From an uncultured Bacillota bacterium (lineage in GTDB: Bacteria; Bacillota; Clostridia; Christensenellales; UBA1242): a DNA stretch of 64,000 bases. Below, piece by piece: positions 62,265 to 64,000 of the stretch. A program made the position numbers and the translations under genes. The notes below the pieces were generated by a model. It made no database searches, was not told the origin of the DNA, and worked only from the letters and a program-made list of their open reading frames with translations. Where the stretch lies: assembly GCA_949283975.1 (NCBI GenBank), contig CASDUK010000002.1:166666-230665 (forward strand), read 5' to 3'. The stretch's first letter is position 1, and each line of letters starts with the position of its first letter.

Positions 62265-62573
62265 CTATGAAATTTTGGGCATAATTTCATAAAGCCCAGT
62301 CATTTTAAAGATTTTTTCTGCGTGAGAAGATGGGTTGCAGATGAAAATTGGCGTGTTCTTGCTCTTCAATTTCTTATATCTTCCAAGCAAAACGCCAATT
62401 CCTGTTGAATCCATAAAATCCAATTCCGAAAGGTCGATAATAACCTGATTAAACCCGCCTTCGTCAAAAAGCTCGTCCAAGTCTGCCCTAACGGCTTGGG
62501 CAGAATGTTCGTCAAGTTCCCCGCTTAAAACAATATAAAGCGTGCTGTTATAAATTCTGTTTCTAATCTGCAT
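62265..62573 (-). CDS. spoIIAA: Anti-anti-sigma factor SpoIIAA
   Basis: The 102-aa STAS-domain protein, when dephosphorylated by SpoIIE, removes SpoIIAB from SigF. The phosphorylated serine is in FMDSTGIG (Ser56 with the start chosen). The start is the ATG at 62573, 5 nt after GGAGGGAAG, rather than the longer frame with a hydrophobic leader. First gene of the operon. I looked for a sigma-H promoter upstream and found only a GAAT-like -10 with no well-placed AGGA box. Confidence 0.96.
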   Translation of the reverse strand: MQIRNRIYNSTLYIVLSGELDEHSAQAVRADLDELFDEGGFNQVIIDLSELDFMDSTGIGVLLGRYKKLKSKNTPIFICNPSSHAEKIFKMTGLYEIMPKIS

Positions 62574-62611
62574 CTCTTCCCTCCAAAAAAATTCTAGCAG
62601 GAAAAAAATGC

Positions 62612-62648
62612 AAAAAAATAACACCTTCTGTTTAAAAAGGTGTTATTT
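62612..62648 (-). terminator. Terminator of the gene at 62666-63091
   Basis: AATAACACCTT and AAGGTGTTATT arms followed by T7 on the minus strand; it lies between this gene and spoIIAA. Confidence 0.85.
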
Positions 62649-62665
62649 TGTCGAATAATTATCGT

Positions 62666-63091
62666 TTAAAATCCAAACCCAAAATCAAATGTCTTGTTTG
62701 CCTGAACCCATTGTGACATCATGTTGTTCTTTCCTCTAAACGCTTTCATGCAAGTCCTCGATTCCTCCTCTGTTCCATATGCAATTGTTGAAAAAACTAA
62801 GGCAGGAAATTCAGCAGTTTTTGCGCCAACAATCTCAAAAATGCTTTTGCTTGGCTTAATCTTGTTGGCTTTGTAATAATTGTCTAATCTAACAACTCCC
62901 TTATGCCTCAAAATTAGCGCAACCTCCAATATTGCTCTATCCGAAAATTTTAGTTTGCCGGCTTCAATCATTATGTTTGAAAGTTTTTTAAAGAACTTAA
63001 TTCTATCTTTCTCGTTCCCCGTTGAAAGCATGTCAACGTTCTCAATTTTGTAAATTTCTCCCCTTAAGGCTCTCATATCTTTAATTTTCAT
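62666..63091 (-). CDS. Conserved-looking hypothetical protein (141 aa)
   Basis: The ATG at 63091 lies 5 nt after CGGAGGGAAA and is preferred over a longer frame. The product is mixed alpha/beta, basic, with no membrane segment, signal peptide or Cys motif. It begins MKIKDMRALRGEIYKIENVDML and ends in the aromatic tail NKTFDFGFGF. The middle (KFSDRAILEVALILRHKGVVRLDNYYKANKI) could be a helical DNA- or protein-binding part, but I cannot name a family. It stands just before the spoIIA operon with its own terminator. Confidence 0.75.
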   Translation of the reverse strand: MKIKDMRALRGEIYKIENVDMLSTGNEKDRIKFFKKLSNIMIEAGKLKFSDRAILEVALILRHKGVVRLDNYYKANKIKPSKSIFEIVGAKTAEFPALVFSTIAYGTEEESRTCMKAFRGKNNMMSQWVQANKTFDFGFGF

Positions 63092-63249
63092 AATTTCCCT
63101 CCGCTTTAAGTAATTTACCATATTTTAAAAATTTAGTCAAATTAATGAGAGCATCTCAAACCCTTTGTTGTCTAAATCCATTTTCTCTAACGGTTGAACA
63201 AATTTTAACAGTAAATAACAAAGCCTTTTTTCATAATATAAAGCAAATC

Positions 63250-63287
63250 ATAAAAAAATCTAGCCATTTTTTTGGCTAGGTTTTTTT
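63250..63287 (-). terminator. Terminator of tRNA-Thr
   Basis: CTAGCCA-A7-TGGCTAG followed by ATTTTTTT on the minus strand, right after the CCA end. Confidence 0.9.
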
Positions 63288-63361
63288 GGAGCTGGTGATT
63301 GGAGTCGAACCAACAACCTGCTGATTACAAATCAGCTGCTCTGCCATTGAGCCACACCAGC
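63287..63361 (-). tRNA. tRNA-Thr(TGT)
   Basis: Acceptor GCTGGTG pairs with CACCAGC; discriminator T and CCA are encoded. The anticodon arm CTGATTTGTAATCAG gives TGT. The T arm is TTGGTTCGACTCCAA. Confidence 0.96.
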
Positions 63362-63376
63362 ACACTTGCAATCCAT

Positions 63377-63405
63377 ATACTATCATTATATCAAGTTTTT
63401 GTCAA
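63377..63405 (-). promoter_or_regulatory. Promoter of tRNA-Thr
   Basis: TTGACA (63405-63400), 17 nt and TAGTAT (63382-63377). A TATAAT also occurs in between at too short a spacing. Confidence 0.75.
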
Positions 63406-63538
63406 CATTTTTTTAAAGTTTTTCAAAAACCTCTAAAACTTTGCCGCAACATTAAATTCTGTTATCATCTTTCATATTTCGACATAAATTGCCAGTTTTC
63501 CCATTTAAATCAAAAATTTCTTCTGATAAGATAATTAT

Positions 63539-63607
63539 ATGGGAAAATATTATAGAAATTGTGTAATCATTGTCCTTGTGTTTATCGCGCTTTCCTTTGT
63601 TTTTTAA
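63539..63607 (+). CDS. Possible small hydrophobic peptide (22 aa)
   Basis: A short frame encodes MGKYYRNC, then VIIVLVFIALSFVF, a single membrane helix. A GATAAT-like box ends 3 nt before the ATG and there is no Shine-Dalgarno. Short hydrophobic peptides of this kind are common near sporulation genes but also arise by chance in AT-rich DNA. Confidence 0.25.
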   Translation: MGKYYRNCVIIVLVFIALSFVF

Positions 63608-63661
63608 AAGGTTTTTATCAATATTCGGAAAATTTAAAGGCGTTTTGGGTTGAGAATTGGC

Positions 63662-63690
63662 ATAAAATAAAGAGCAATGTTTTGCCCTTT
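63662..63690 (-). terminator. Probable terminator of tRNA-Tyr
   Basis: AAAGGGCAA and TTGCTCTTT arms (one mismatch) followed by ATTTTAT on the minus strand, about 35 nt past the tRNA 3' end. Confidence 0.5.
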
Positions 63691-63722
63691 CTTATTTGCC
63701 AATTAAAAGCAATTAATTTTAT

Positions 63723-63807
63723 TGGTGGTTGGGGATGGATTCGAACCATCGAAGCCGGAGGCGTCAGATTTACAGTCTGATGTATTTGACCACTCTACAA
63801 CCCAACC
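63723..63807 (-). tRNA. tRNA-Tyr(GTA)
   Basis: Acceptor GGTTGGG pairs with CCCAACC; discriminator A and CCA are encoded. The anticodon loop CTGTAAA gives GTA. A long variable arm (GCCTCCGGCTTC region) marks a class II bacterial tRNA-Tyr. Confidence 0.96.
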
Positions 63808-63901
63808 AAGCATGCTAAAGATCGTTTAAATTAAATTATCTAAAACGATTTTGTGCTTTTTTAAGCCTATTAAACAAAGTGAGAGTCTATCTTAATTTAA
63901 A

Positions 63902-64000
63902 GCACATTGGTGCCTTGAGGCGGAATCGAACCCTCCCTTTCAGGAGATTTGTTGGTTCTCTCCTCTCAATGCACATTGGTGCCTTGAGGCGGAATCGAAC
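63902..64000 (-). repeat. Direct repeat resembling tRNA 3' ends (69-bp period), cut by the window edge
   Basis: A 30-nt sequence occurs exactly twice (63902-63931 and 63971-64000). Read on the minus strand it contains GTTCGATTCCGCC, then TCAAGGCACCA, like a T arm plus acceptor with encoded CCA. The complete unit does not fold as a full tRNA: the T stem has mismatches and no matching 5' acceptor arm is seen. A tRNA gene or fragment may continue beyond the window. Confidence 0.55.

Larger units (their letters stand above)
63362..63722. other. Intergenic region between tRNA-Thr and tRNA-Tyr
   Basis: It holds the tRNA-Thr promoter, a possible 22-codon hydrophobic peptide (63539-63607) and a probable tRNA-Tyr terminator. 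Other open frames here are short and run into the tRNA-Tyr gene. Confidence 0.6.

Noticed and set aside
62580..62650. Possible sigma-H promoter upstream of spoIIAA
   Set aside because: A GAAT element is present, but the nearest AGG box is about 22 nt away, too far for sigma-H, and the sequence doubles as the upstream gene's terminator.
63559..63780. 73-aa plus-strand frame
   Set aside because: It runs through the terminator and antisense of tRNA-Tyr and has no Shine-Dalgarno or family resemblance.

Overview
The window is AT-rich, dense in genes and uses the standard code (TGA is a real stop). It carries a large share of an endospore programme: spoIIE, the spoIIAA-spoIIAB-sigF operon, spoVAC-spoVAD-spoVAE, and a SpoIIQ-like M23 protein behind a YwmB-like gene. 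There are no outer-membrane genes. Together with the housekeeping genes this points to a spore-forming, low-GC Firmicute of class Clostridia. The very large surface proteins with InlB-type repeats suggest a host-associated (gut-type) lineage, but the genus cannot be read from the sequence.

Layout. 1-14,000: the start of a secreted protein, a NodB-type polysaccharide deacetylase, tRNA-Ser, an 808-aa secreted protein and a 2,092-aa membrane-anchored protein ending in a PI-PLC X domain. A decayed cluster follows (truncated rubrerythrin, frameshifted zinc-ribbon gene, toxin-like fragment), then a structured inverted-repeat element, a NUDIX hydrolase, a DUF1846 protein and an inositol-monophosphatase-like enzyme. 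14,400-25,000: a YjzC-like small protein; a secreted protein whose promoter region holds a long G tract; the overlapping uvrB-uvrA-uvrC operon; an M16 peptidase; tRNA-Lys; and infC-rpmI-rplT behind a visible attenuator, with an AUU start for infC. 25,000-34,000: one 2,920-aa surface protein. 34,000-49,000: spoIIE, HU, a Ca2+-type P-ATPase, comF, recD2, a degenerate dehydrogenase-fold protein, YwmB-like and SpoIIQ-like genes, a Rel synthetase with an eroded hydrolase domain, and spoVACDE. 49,000-52,000: a lipoprotein gene, about 690 bp of structured tandem repeats, and tRNA-Asn. 52,000-64,000: hisS-gltX-AAG glycosylase, a zinc-ribbon coiled-coil protein, dnaG-rpoD, a Na/Pi cotransporter, the spoIIA operon, a hypothetical gene, tRNA-Thr, tRNA-Tyr and the edge of a tRNA-3'-end-like repeat.

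How it works together. The sporulation genes cover activation of sigma-F (SpoIIE dephosphorylates SpoIIAA, which releases SigF from SpoIIAB), engulfment (SpoIIQ-like) and dipicolinate transport (SpoVA). dnaG-rpoD and hisS-gltX are core information-processing clusters, and uvrBAC is a complete repair operon although its UvrC lacks the usual C-terminal domain.

The most unusual signals are four tandem repeat units whose hairpins show compensatory changes (50,942-51,632); a G17 tract between a consensus -35 and the -10 candidates of a secreted-protein gene (possible phase variation); a recurring layout in which the -10 box sits 6-7 nt before the start codon with no Shine-Dalgarno (probable leaderless mRNAs); and several conserved proteins missing canonical parts (Rel, UvrC, the G1PDH-like protein). 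All family assignments come from reading motifs; no searches were run.
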